From: JAVBTR01 sp031556065
GTDB taxonomy: Bacteria; Bacillota; Clostridia; Christensenellales; Aristaeellaceae
Direction: 5' to 3'
DNA length: 17,692 nucleotides
Assembly: GCA_031556065.1 (NCBI GenBank)
Contig: JAVBTR010000042.1
Coordinates: 1-17,692 of the forward strand
Shown here: piece by piece, positions 1-7,685 of the stretch
Layout: each line of letters starts with the position of its first letter
Position numbering within the stretch: position 1 is the first letter of the stretch
The notes under the pieces: model-generated
Told to the model about the DNA's origin: nothing
Databases searched by the model: none
Seen by the model: only the letters and a program-made list of their open reading frames with translations
Translations under genes and position numbers: made by a program

Positions 1-102
1 GGTTACGCCACGTAGCCGGAACCCAATGGGGCAGCAAGAAGTATATGAATATGAAACTCCTAGATGCTACCCTGGACGATACCCTCGCTGTTTAACTTCA
101 TC

Positions 103-429
103 CTACCAGAGACCTTTTTGCGAAAAATTATTGTCAGTACCTTCGTTAATGTCGATTGAGATCAGTTTTGCTGTTTCATATGTTGGAGTAGAAATCAGTC
201 TTATGAGATAATCTTTTGCTAATATAAACCACCACGGTGGTTCGCCACCGCCCGTATCTATAGTAAGGGCCTCTTCAAAAGAGCGCACTGCATTGTCTTG
301 GATAAATAGTTCGCTAAGGACTGAATACAGAATTTCTCTGGTTCTATGGCATATAATCTTTATATAGTTTATCGTCGCGTTTGGGCTTGGGTATGCGCAA
401 GTGTTGCCTTTGCATTGATGGCACCTCAA
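103..429 (-). CDS. Hypothetical protein, weak call
   Basis: This is a 108-residue open frame starting at a TTG codon, with no convincing ribosome binding site upstream. The N-terminus carries a CxxC pair (CHQC) and the C-terminal half reads like real protein (EPPWWFILAKDYLIRLI). I do not recognise a family. It could be the tail of a longer gene that has lost its start, because no in-frame ATG lies near the beginning. The surrounding DNA is AT-rich, so a chance frame of this length is possible. The first 100 bases of the window show nothing I can assign. Confidence 0.3.
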   Translation of the reverse strand: MRCHQCKGNTCAYPSPNATINYIKIICHRTREILYSVLSELFIQDNAVRSFEEALTIDTGGGEPPWWFILAKDYLIRLISTPTYETAKLISIDINEGTDNNFSQKGLW

Positions 430-821
430 TCTTTAGTTTATATCATAATATACTAAACATATATTAGCACAATTAGAATTAAAAGGCAAATGAAATTGTT
501 AAAGGATTTGACTAATAGTCTCTAATACACTCCTGTGCAAAGACCTGTGTAGAAATGAAAGCAATATTTGCAATTCTTATGTATTGAGAATAAGCACCAA
601 GAATGCTATAATAAGGTAATGACCACAATTTTATTTTTGATTTACTATTAACAGATATAGTCTCCAAGCAAAACGACTTTGGGACTAAGGAACAATGCAA
701 GACAGATATGATATATGTGAAGTGCAGGAGCTTGCATTTCACACAATGGGGATGGGAATAGTTGGGTTAACTGATGATACTGATTTTACCGTTACGATAA
801 CATTCATAATGGGGGAGAAAG
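430..821. other. AT-rich intergenic stretch carrying a promoter
   Basis: No convincing gene lies between the weak leftward frame and the membrane protein gene at 822. The stretch holds a good promoter (584-612), whose transcript would have a leader of about 200 nt before 822. A 65-codon frame starts inside that leader at 695 behind an AAGGA and runs into the membrane protein gene in another frame. It may be a leader peptide, but nothing else supports it. Confidence 0.5.
584..612 (+). promoter_or_regulatory. Sigma-A promoter (TTGAGA-17-TATAAT)
   Basis: A TTGAGA -35 box (584-589) and a perfect TATAAT -10 box (607-612) are separated by 17 bases. The predicted start of transcription is near 619. 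The first well-supported gene downstream begins at 822, which leaves a leader of about 200 nt. Confidence 0.5.
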
Positions 822-1229
822 ATGTTGGAAACTATTTTTGGTATTGTCGTTACTGGTGTTGCTACGTTTTACGCGACCTATTTAAGCAATAAGCAAACGG
901 GAAAGCTATCGAATGAGGCAAAATACCGTATTGGGACAGTAGTGCTTTACGTTTCATACCTAACTAGCATATTGCTCATTGTGACCAGTGTCATATATGT
1001 TTTTAGTGGTCTTATGGGTGTATGTGGTGTACAAGGATGGCGATTTGAGCTATATAATGCCAATGGAGAAATTGTGCTTCATAGAGGCTTGGCATACGCT
1101 GATAACTTTGAACCGATTCTCTTCGTGACGAGGGGGGCGATTTGCGTAGGCATTAGTATTCTTTTGATAAAAATAGTCACACCGCTAATCAAAAGGGGAC
1201 GGGAAAAGTGCAAAGACATATCTGTTTAA
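822..1229 (+). CDS. Small multi-pass membrane protein, unknown function
   Basis: This 135-residue protein has a good ribosome binding site (GGGGGAG, ending about 4 bases before the ATG). Hydrophobic segments lie at about residues 2-20, 37-61 and 97-121. Between the second and third is a loop of about 35 residues (GVQGWRFELYNANGEIVLHRG), and the protein ends in a basic tail (KRGREKCKD). This fits a three-helix inner-membrane protein. I recognise no family. It lies about 110 bases upstream of the HEPN gene on the same strand and could be co-transcribed with it, which would fit an abortive-infection pair, but that is inference from position only. Confidence 0.7.
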   Translation: MLETIFGIVVTGVATFYATYLSNKQTGKLSNEAKYRIGTVVLYVSYLTSILLIVTSVIYVFSGLMGVCGVQGWRFELYNANGEIVLHRGLAYADNFEPILFVTRGAICVGISILLIKIVTPLIKRGREKCKDISV

Positions 1230-1338
1230 AATCCATCTGTAATTCATATAAAGCAATAAATGAAAGGTAATGGTAACACTCTTCCTTAGCCGAAATTTAT
1301 TGTGAATACGGCTGTATATAATATTTTGTCAACGTAAC

Positions 1339-2332
1339 ATGCGAGGAGATGGTATTATTAATGTAATAAAATGCAGATATAGGCACAGATTATTTACAAG
1401 TCGAAAAGCAGCCCCTTTTTCGAGTGTTATTTACAATAGTGAGGTACGTATCTACAGCGAGGGAGAGCTGCTATTTATTGAAATACAAGGACGAAAGGCA
1501 TCACGCAAACTCCTTCTATTAGAGAGTGAGATTGAATCGTTGCTGTTTTTTTTGCCTAGGATTTTTTCCTCCGATGGAGTCAATTCAAGTCAATGGAGTC
1601 GAGCAAGGTTTAACTAGCCGTTTGAGAAAATACTCAACAGATCAAAACTTTGCCAAATCAAATCTTATAATTAGCGATATCGGCATTCATTCAATTAATG
1701 AGGCAGCAATAGAACGGTTGAGGCAAATGAAACAGTTGCCGCTTTCATCTATGCAATACTTGCTGTCGGATTACTACGCTCATGTTATTACCAATCACAA
1801 AGTAACACTTTTGCTTCATGCCTTAGAGGGCATTAGTCAGAAGCAGTGGATTAATTCACTGGAACAAGAACTAAGATCCAAATATTCATGCGAGTTCTCT
1901 CGAGATAAGCGTATCGGAGATTACTTCAAATATGCATATTATTTATGTACTAAATATTTTTTTAAGTATCACAGAAAACATGGATGTGGTATTCTGCCTC
2001 TACTGAAAGTGAACCAGTTTCAATTTGTTAAGCAAATAACTGATACCCGCAATGGTTATTCACATTTTTTGCAGCATAGCCAAAACTCTTTACAGCTTGA
2101 ATATGGTGGTGATATGGTGATATTTTTTTATATAATTATATATGCAATGAGGCTTTTGATTATTGATGAGTTGGGTATTCCAAGTAATGAGCAATATATA
2201 AAGGAAGCGTATTTTGCAATACATGATTGGATACTTGATGTAAAATATGACAAAAAGGAACCCCTGAAGTCTGAATCCTATAAGAATGCGCTGATGAGGG
2301 ATGAGTGGGCTAGACTATTGAACATAAGATGA
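1339..2332 (+). pseudogene. ApeA-like HEPN ribonuclease gene with a frameshift
   Basis: Two overlapping frames (1339-1617 and 1526-2332) join into one protein of about 330 residues if one base is removed around two T tracts, T8 at 1546-1553 or T6 at 1562-1567. The first frame reads through LLLLESEIESLLFFLPRIF and the second continues PPMESIQVNGVEQGL. The C-terminal half resembles the HEPN domain of ApeA-type abortive-infection proteins. The motif DTRNGYSHF gives the catalytic R-x4-H (Arg codon at 2048-2050), preceded by helix VTLLLHALEGI and followed by a hydrophobic helix MRLLIIDELG. HEPN proteins of this group are known or predicted RNases that act in phage defence. The start is uncertain: ATG 1339 lacks a ribosome binding site, and a TATAAT lies close upstream at 1317-1322. 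The break may be a real inactivation, a slippery site or a sequencing error. Confidence 0.65.
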
Positions 2333-2448
2333 GCACATGTGCGTATTTTGCTTTGATGTATGTTTTCACCTATTGTTGAAAAGTGATATGTATTGTTTAT
2401 ATTACTAAGCAATGACACAATTGAGGTGCAGAAAGTCCCCGCATCGTT

Positions 2449-2484
2449 AAAATTGAAACACCCTCAAGCCAAAATGAAACACCC
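2449..2484. repeat. Tandem GAAACACCC units, possible IS-end remnant
   Basis: AAAATTGAAACACCC (2449-2463) is followed seven bases later by AAAATGAAACACCC (2471-2484). On the minus strand this reads as two GGGTGTTTCA units. Tandem short units of this kind are typical of the terminal repeats of IS21-family elements. No istA or istB genes lie nearby, so at most a solo end remains. The family assignment is inference. Confidence 0.35.
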
Positions 2485-2493
2485 AAAATCACA

Positions 2494-2527
2494 AATGCAC
2501 ACCCCTTAACTGCTAGGGGTGTGCATT
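2494..2527. repeat. Perfect 13-bp hairpin
   Basis: AATGCACACCCCT (2494-2506) pairs perfectly with AGGGGTGTGCATT (2515-2527) across an 8-base loop. No T tract follows on either side, so it is not a standard intrinsic terminator. Twelve bases of the right arm (AGGGGTGTGCAT) recur at 16430-16441, and an 11-base match lies at 16482-16492. Confidence 0.75.
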
Positions 2528-2676
2528 GTATCATCATTAATGACTTTCGTGGAAAACTACGGAGGAGTTGATACAAAGCTTAACGTTGGAGGCCTTGATT
2601 TTCAAAGGGCTTCGGGTTAGTGGAAGAGGTAAACGGATAACGAAAGGGTTCAGATGCTTGGATTTTCATTACTGTT

Positions 2677-2711
2677 TTAACGATTCCTTTGAATCCTCTT
2701 GGAATCGTTAA
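2677..2711. repeat. 11-bp inverted repeat with ATCGTTAA core
   Basis: TTAACGATTCC (2677-2687) and GGAATCGTTAA (2701-2711) are perfect reverse complements around a 13-base loop. The core ATCGTTAA also occurs as separate direct copies at 2443-2450, 2726-2733 and 2745-2752. Confidence 0.75.
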
Positions 2712-2818
2712 TCTAATAGGGAGGCATCGTTAAGAAGATGGGTAATCGTTAAAACATTGCACACCTTTTCGTTAATATTTTTCACGAGGGTAATAAAGGT
2801 AACATTGCTAGAAAAATG

Positions 2819-4957
2819 CTAGTGAATCAAGTCAAGCGCATGACTCGCTGCGGTTTTCAGTTCTGAGCAGGGTGAATGCTTATTGAATGAACTACCATTG
2901 ATCCAATCGATTTCAACTTTATACCAATCGATATAGAAGTGTTGGGATGCTTGGGCCGGATCGCCGCTATCGAAATCTCGGGACATTGATGCGGTCACAT
3001 CCAAAGGATTGCCGCTATCCAACCAGGATTTGATCTCCTTAAAGAAATGTTCCCAGCGCATATAGTAGAAGCCACCTGTGAGGCCGCCCCATTCTTTGTT
3101 GGCATAATCGTGCAGGGAAATGGAGGCAGTCTTATTTCCCCAAAGGGTGATCTGAGTTAGCGCGGCAGTTTTAAAGGCTTCACCTTGGCCATATTTTTCG
3201 CCGTAGGTTTTAGCGGCGTGGAGCCAGCGATGTAGGGTGAAACCTTCATCGGCGTTAAGCAGATCATCGGTGAATTTGATGAGCTGCAAAAAACGCTGGG
3301 CAGAACTAAAGAAGTCTTCATAGAGCTTTTGTCCCAGCAGATACATCAATTTGGCATACAAGGTACGTGAAAAATTCGAAAGGGCTTGCTTTATTACATC
3401 AATCAGATCGTAACGATACGCGCCATTTGCTTGAAGCAGATCATAATCCGCGAATAATAATTTCGCTGCATCTAAAACGAAGCGAATATCGTAATTCATA
3501 CTCTTGGCAGCCCAAGAGGAAGCGGATTTTAGCCCGAAATCGGGCCGGGCACAGATCATGGATTCGACGCCGCCGGGTTGAGGAACGAAGCTGTTATATA
3601 CGCTATCCTCAAGCAATTGCCAAGCTTTAAGGGTATTAGGCGTTACCATGCTGTAGCGGCGTTTCACGTAACCATGGAGCCAGTCCGGCATATCGATGGG
3701 CGTATTGTGGTAGGTTAAATCCCAGAATAAGTCATAGAAAATAGGATTGGTTTCAAGCGATTCCGGCGAGACACCGATACCGCAAATGGCTGACTGGCCG
3801 CTTTGAACTAATTCTATGGGCTCTCTTGCCATGGTGCGCAGGAAGCCATACAGTGGATTGCGCCCGCCGTAGCTGTGTACTGGGCACCACACCCAAGGGT
3901 GACTACTAAAATCGTTTGTGATTTGGCTGAAATCCGCAATGCGTCCAGCCAGCAGATTCAAGATGAGGATATCGTTCTTTTCGATCTGCTCAAACAAGGC
4001 CATAAAGGGGTTGGAATCCCAGGCTTGCAATACCCATATGGCATCTTTCCGGCGGTTGCGCATATGCGTTAGTACGTTTTTGCCAAACCGGGGCAGATCC
4101 ACTACACTGGGATCACCGCCTTCGTGGAAGGGTTCTGCGGTAAAAAAGCGGGTAATATCGCCCATCAGCTCTTTTTGAGTGGCATAATAGGTAGTTGCGA
4201 ATAGCTCGAATAACGGATCGGTGTCGGCCACAAAACCAGGACGATCAAAGCCACACCACTTTCCTTGCGGCAGGATATGAGAAGTGGGGTAAAGTTCACC
4301 TAATTCTTTCGGCACTACGCCGTAAAAACCGGGGAGTACAGGCGCAATGCCCAGCTCCTGCATTCTTGAATGAATTTTATTACCCAGAACCAACCGATCG
4401 ACAAACCATTCATCGGTTAAATCGCCGCCAAACTCTGTCATGTTACCCATGAAGAACCAGGCAAGGTGAGCTGGGCCGGTTATATAGCGGCGTATTTGCG
4501 CCTTGCCCATACCAAGACGCAAAAGGGTTTCTAAAAGCACGGTTTCCTGCCCAATTAGGCTTAGCGCCATGTTCACGCCGCCCAAAGCCATTAAATCCAG
4601 CTCAATTTCCCAGCGCTCCCAATCCCAAAAGGCCATGGTGTAGGAATAGGTGCAGTAGTTTAAATAGTACCGCACGTGAAAAGGAGATTGCATGAAGATG
4701 GGCTTATTAAGCGCAGGTAAAACATCCGGTAGCGTTGCGGTGGGATTCTGCCAGGAAAGCTGAATATTCAATATATGGCGGCAATAATGGTTCAGGCCGC
4801 ATAGTAGGCTTAACGCGGAATCTCCGGTAATTTCAATGCCATCTTTACAAGAATGGATTTCAAAAGCATCTTTTCTATCCCAGTGCGAAAAACAAATCTT
4901 TTCAAGGGCACTTTGCCCCAATATGCGTTTAACGGCAGCCTTTGCAGCGCTGATCAT
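2819..4957 (-). CDS. GH89 alpha-N-acetylglucosaminidase, cytoplasmic
   Basis: The 712-residue product matches the NAGLU/GH89 family, which removes terminal alpha-linked N-acetylglucosamine from heparan-type or mucin-type glycans by a retaining mechanism. After a small N-terminal domain (about 1-80), the barrel carries YYLNYCTYSYTMAFWDWERW (97-116) and MALGGVNMALSLIGQE (123-138), both GH89 hallmarks. Likely catalytic acids are Glu279 in FHEGG and Glu399 in GVSPESLETN, matching Glu316 and Glu446 of human NAGLU. The remainder is the helical C-terminal domain. There is no signal peptide, so it should act in the cytosol on imported oligosaccharide. I chose ATG 4955-4957 because AGGAG lies 8 bases upstream. 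A longer frame starting at 5005 would begin upstream of the gene's own -10 box. It is divergent from the two-component operon and is the only enzyme here not in the rightward run. Confidence 0.85.
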   Translation of the reverse strand: MISAAKAAVKRILGQSALEKICFSHWDRKDAFEIHSCKDGIEITGDSALSLLCGLNHYCRHILNIQLSWQNPTATLPDVLPALNKPIFMQSPFHVRYYLNYCTYSYTMAFWDWERWEIELDLMALGGVNMALSLIGQETVLLETLLRLGMGKAQIRRYITGPAHLAWFFMGNMTEFGGDLTDEWFVDRLVLGNKIHSRMQELGIAPVLPGFYGVVPKELGELYPTSHILPQGKWCGFDRPGFVADTDPLFELFATTYYATQKELMGDITRFFTAEPFHEGGDPSVVDLPRFGKNVLTHMRNRRKDAIWVLQAWDSNPFMALFEQIEKNDILILNLLAGRIADFSQITNDFSSHPWVWCPVHSYGGRNPLYGFLRTMAREPIELVQSGQSAICGIGVSPESLETNPIFYDLFWDLTYHNTPIDMPDWLHGYVKRRYSMVTPNTLKAWQLLEDSVYNSFVPQPGGVESMICARPDFGLKSASSWAAKSMNYDIRFVLDAAKLLFADYDLLQANGAYRYDLIDVIKQALSNFSRTLYAKLMYLLGQKLYEDFFSSAQRFLQLIKFTDDLLNADEGFTLHRWLHAAKTYGEKYGQGEAFKTAALTQITLWGNKTASISLHDYANKEWGGLTGGFYYMRWEHFFKEIKSWLDSGNPLDVTASMSRDFDSGDPAQASQHFYIDWYKVEIDWINGSSFNKHSPCSELKTAASHALDLIH

Positions 4958-4979
4958 GTAATCCACTCCTTTTGCTTTC

Positions 4980-5007
4980 ATTATAGCGGATCGGGCGATT
5001 ATCACAA
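4980..5007 (-). promoter_or_regulatory. Promoter of the GH89 gene
   Basis: Read on the minus strand, TTGTGA (5002-5007) and a perfect TATAAT (4980-4985) are 16 bases apart. Transcription would start near 4973, giving a leader of about 16 nt that is almost entirely the ribosome binding site. The -35 box lies within the palindrome at 5003-5022. Confidence 0.65.
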
Positions 5008-5022
5008 GGTATGAACCTTGTG
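5003..5022. promoter_or_regulatory. Perfect palindromic operator candidate
   Basis: CACAAGGT (5003-5010) and ACCTTGTG (5015-5022) are perfect reverse complements with a 4-base centre (atga). The left half covers the -35 box of the leftward GH89 promoter. The right half ends 24 bases upstream of the -35 box of the rightward promoter. A dimeric repressor bound here would block GH89 transcription directly. No repressor gene for it is visible in the window. Confidence 0.5.
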
Positions 5023-5046
5023 AAGATTTGTATAAATTGGATGGGA

Positions 5047-5075
5047 TTGACGCAAAAAATCACATCCTGTATACT
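5047..5075 (+). promoter_or_regulatory. Promoter of the two-component operon
   Basis: TTGACG (5047-5052) and TATACT (5070-5075) have an ideal 17-base spacer. Transcription would begin near 5082, just upstream of the GGAGG at 5086-5090. This favours the GTG at 5099 as the start of the kinase over the ATG at 5084. Confidence 0.65.
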
Positions 5076-5098
5076 CTAGGGGAATGGAGGTGGCGCTC

Positions 5099-6847
5099 GT
5101 GCGGATGGGGATCAGGGGAAAGATGACATGGATCATGATCCTGGCAGTGGTGCTGCCTATTACGTTGGTGGTGCTTTTAAGTTACCAGAAATTCTCCGCC
5201 GATGCCATCGATAATTATATCGAATCCAGCGATACACGCCTTCGGGCGGCTTCCGATCGTTTGGATGACTATATTTCCCGCTTGGAGACCCTATCCCTTA
5301 TGGTGATGGACGATAAGCGCTACGATACCAATTGGGAAAAATACAACGAAACCATGCAGAAGCTGGTGAATGCCAAGACCCAAAGCCGGGATTTTCATAG
5401 CATGATGCTTTATTTTTCAACAGACGATGAACTCTATTTGGTCGATGCTACTGTGAACCGTTCCTTTTATAATGCCACGGATATTCTTAAAACCGATTGG
5501 TATCAAGCCATAATGGATAGCAAAACCAATTACGTTTTGCTGCCCCAACGTTATCTGAAAGGGTATGATAAGCGTTATGGCGTGGATGAAAACACAAATT
5601 TGTTTTCTTTCGTGCGCACGGATTTTCTTTGGGGCGGCACACGCCGGACCCTCTGTATGATGATCAAGCCCTCTGCTATTGGGGATATTATCAGCGCAGT
5701 GAAGCGCTACGATGAAGAAAATTATGAATATCTAAGCGCCCAAGGCGGGTTGATCTACACCTCTTTGGATACGGTGGATGAAGATGCGATCGAAAAAATA
5801 TACCAAGCTGTCTTAACAGATGGACGGCGTTCCGGAAGCCTTCAATTGGCAGATAGCAGGGGCACAACGGTGCTGTTTGCTATTTCCACAAAGAGTGGTA
5901 CGATTCTGTTAGAGCATGTGCCTAACGCTATTTTAACAGCCCATGCCGCCAGTGTACGCAACACGGGTTTCTTGATCCTGCTGGCTGTGATCGTGATTAT
6001 CATTCCTGTAATGGCCATATTGGGTAAACAGATATCTTCGCCATTGCTGCGGTTGGAAAAACAGATGGCCAGTGCTGGTAAAGGCGAATTTTCCCATAAG
6101 GCAGAGGTTAAGGGAAACGATGAAATTGCATTTATTTCAAAAACCTTTAATCAAATGCTGGATGAGATCAATCATTTAGTGAACGAGAAATACGCCATCG
6201 AATTGGGTGCTAAGACTGCACGTTTGGAATCGCTGATCGCCCAAATCAATCCCCACTTTATTGGCAATACCTTGCAAGGCATTGGCAGCGTGGCATTGGA
6301 AAAGGGCATGCCCGAAATTTATACCTTAACCAACGCCCTTGGAAAAATGATGCGATACGCCATCAAGGATAAGAACATTGTAACCTTGAAGCAGGAAAAG
6401 GATAACGTCAGCGATTATATGTTTATCCAGCAGTTTCGCTTTGAAGAGAATCTTTCCTTTGAAATGAATATTCCCGATGATGTTTTGGAAGTAGCCATGC
6501 CTAAGCTGATTTTACAGCCCTTGGTGGAAAACGCTGTGGTTCATGGGCTGGAACCGAAAAAGGGCAAGGGCACGGTGCAACTGACCTGCACCTTATCCGC
6601 AATGGAGATCGAAATTGCCATCAGCGATGATGGGGTGGGCATTGAGCAAACGGCTTTAGCCGCCATGAGGGAAAAGCTGGCCGCTCCTGTGGAATGGCTG
6701 GCTTCCGATGGCCAAAGCATTGGGGTGTTCAACGTACATAGACGGTTAAAGCTTATGTACGGCGATGCGGCTCGTTTCGATATTCAAAGCCAGGAGGGGC
6801 ACGGTACCTGGGTTACGGTTCATATTCCGAGAAGGGAGGCCAATTAA
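5099..6847 (+). CDS. YesM-type sensor histidine kinase
   Basis: This is a 582-residue membrane kinase of the Firmicutes sugar-sensing type. A short basic N-terminus leads into membrane helix 1 (about residues 10-28). An extracellular sensor of about 250 residues follows, probably a double-Cache domain. Helix 2 (about 290-308) leads to a HAMP linker, then the His_kinase domain with QINPHFIGNTL (phosphoacceptor His386) and a HATPase domain (LVENAVVHG, DDGVGI, SIGVFNVHRRL). The family's usual QINPHFLYNTL has Leu-Tyr where this has Ile-Gly, a mild deviation. The GTG start is preceded by GGAGG at 8-base spacing. The ATG at 5084 would leave almost no leader. The stop overlaps the start of the response regulator by one base (TAATG), so translation is coupled. 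It should sense an extracellular glycan, perhaps through the neighbouring binding protein. Confidence 0.9.
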   Translation: MRMGIRGKMTWIMILAVVLPITLVVLLSYQKFSADAIDNYIESSDTRLRAASDRLDDYISRLETLSLMVMDDKRYDTNWEKYNETMQKLVNAKTQSRDFHSMMLYFSTDDELYLVDATVNRSFYNATDILKTDWYQAIMDSKTNYVLLPQRYLKGYDKRYGVDENTNLFSFVRTDFLWGGTRRTLCMMIKPSAIGDIISAVKRYDEENYEYLSAQGGLIYTSLDTVDEDAIEKIYQAVLTDGRRSGSLQLADSRGTTVLFAISTKSGTILLEHVPNAILTAHAASVRNTGFLILLAVIVIIIPVMAILGKQISSPLLRLEKQMASAGKGEFSHKAEVKGNDEIAFISKTFNQMLDEINHLVNEKYAIELGAKTARLESLIAQINPHFIGNTLQGIGSVALEKGMPEIYTLTNALGKMMRYAIKDKNIVTLKQEKDNVSDYMFIQQFRFEENLSFEMNIPDDVLEVAMPKLILQPLVENAVVHGLEPKKGKGTVQLTCTLSAMEIEIAISDDGVGIEQTALAAMREKLAAPVEWLASDGQSIGVFNVHRRLKLMYGDAARFDIQSQEGHGTWVTVHIPRREAN

Positions 6848-7566
6848 TGTATTCTGTTATTATTGCGGACGATGAAAAAAAGGTCCGCACGGCAGTAAAG
6901 CTGCTGGTGGATTGGGAAAGCATGGGCCTTTCGGTTTTGTGCGAATGCGAGGATGGCGATGCCCTGGTGGAGCGGGTGCAAACCTTGTGCCCGGATATCG
7001 TGATCACCGATATGAGAATGAGCGGCCTTTCCGGCAGCGATTTAACAAAAACCCTGGGAAATATGGGTGTTAAACCGAAGATCATCATCATCAGCGGGTT
7101 CGACGATTTTGCCTATGCCAAGCAAGCTATTTCATCCAAGGCAGTGGCCTATTTGTTAAAACCTATCGATCCAATGGAACTAAAGGAGGCGCTTGGCCGC
7201 GCTATTGGCGAGCTTAACGCTGAAAAAAACGAAGCAGAGGAGCCTGTTGCCATCCCGCCCAGCAAGGCGGAGGAAGTGAAAAGATACCTGAAGCAAAACT
7301 TTGAACAGAAGATCACCCTGCAGGATATAGCGGATGCTTTCCATATGAACAAGGAATATTTGTCCAAGCTGTTTAGCAAAGCTTATGGTATGAAAATTTC
7401 CGAATATGTGGATATGCTTAAGATTGAAAGGGCTAAGGAGCTGCTTTCTAAGGGCGGCTACACGGTAGGGGAGATAACGGAGCAGCTGCAGTTCTATGAT
7501 GAAAGCCATTTTAGCAAGAAATTCAAGAAAATAACAGGGGTGTCGCCTAAAGAGTACAAGCCTTAA
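6847..7566 (+). CDS. AraC-type response regulator, YesN-like and short
   Basis: The 239-residue protein has a receiver domain at 1-125: acidic pocket Asp8-Asp9, phosphoacceptor Asp55 in IVITDMRMSG, Ser83 and Lys105 in LLKPID. A short linker leads to an AraC-type DNA-binding domain (about 138-239) with two helix-turn-helix units, TLQDIADAFHMNKEYLSKLF and TVGEITEQLQFYDESHFSKK, ending GVSPKEYKP. Most YesN-type regulators have a long middle region, which this one lacks. It is the partner of the upstream kinase (one-base overlap, GGGAGG ribosome binding site) and most likely activates the binding protein and permease genes that follow its terminator. Regulators of this type usually bind direct repeats about 21 bp apart. 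Confidence 0.9.
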   Translation: MYSVIIADDEKKVRTAVKLLVDWESMGLSVLCECEDGDALVERVQTLCPDIVITDMRMSGLSGSDLTKTLGNMGVKPKIIIISGFDDFAYAKQAISSKAVAYLLKPIDPMELKEALGRAIGELNAEKNEAEEPVAIPPSKAEEVKRYLKQNFEQKITLQDIADAFHMNKEYLSKLFSKAYGMKISEYVDMLKIERAKELLSKGGYTVGEITEQLQFYDESHFSKKFKKITGVSPKEYKP

Positions 7567-7584
7567 CGGTCGAATTTCATCCGT

Positions 7585-7613
7585 TTTGTACAAATCCGTT
7601 TCGGGTTTGTACA
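7585..7613. promoter_or_regulatory. TTTGTACA direct repeat, candidate activator site
   Basis: TTTGTACA occurs at 7585-7592 and 7606-7613, exactly 21 bases start to start, or two helical turns. This is the spacing expected for an AraC-type activator. The second copy ends where the -35 box of the next promoter should be. The same bases form the stem of the terminator described separately, and TGTACA is itself a palindrome, so the direct repeat may be a by-product. Confidence 0.4.
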
Positions 7614-7621
7614 TTTTTTTT
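7587..7621 (+). terminator. Intrinsic terminator after the response regulator
   Basis: TGTACAAATCC (7587-7597) pairs with GGGTTTGTACA (7603-7613), 11 base pairs including one G-U, with loop gtttc. Eight T residues follow (7614-7621). It starts 21 bases after the regulator's stop codon and separates the regulatory operon from the transport operon. Confidence 0.85.
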
Positions 7622-7641
7622 GCCTGCTGATTCGTTATAAT
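7614..7641 (+). promoter_or_regulatory. Promoter of the transport operon, weak -35
   Basis: A perfect TATAAT lies at 7636-7641. The region 16 to 18 bases upstream is only a T run, which overlaps the terminator tail and is a poor -35 box. A strong -10 with a poor -35 fits an activator-dependent promoter, and the TTTGTACA repeats lie immediately upstream. Confidence 0.5.
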
Positions 7642-7685
7642 GAAACCAAGGTTAAACCACAAACAAATAAAAAGGAGCAATGAAC

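Larger units (their letters stand above)
2333..2818. other. Gene-free stretch rich in short repeats
   Basis: I see no credible coding frame in these 486 bases. The stretch separates the 3' ends of two converging genes, the HEPN gene and the GH89 gene. It contains two GAAACACCC units, a perfect 13-bp hairpin, an 11-bp inverted repeat and several ATCGTTAA motifs, listed separately. It looks like a graveyard of mobile-element ends. No clear intrinsic terminator with a T tract serves either flanking gene. Confidence 0.6.

Noticed and set aside
695..892. A 65-codon frame with AAGGA upstream, overlapping the start of the membrane protein gene
   Set aside because: Its second half is a frame-shifted reading of the membrane protein gene, and nothing is recognisable in the first half. 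At most it is a leader peptide.
2443..2752. CRISPR array
   Set aside because: The repeated words are only 8 bases, irregularly spaced and partly inverted, with no spacer-like units and no cas genes.
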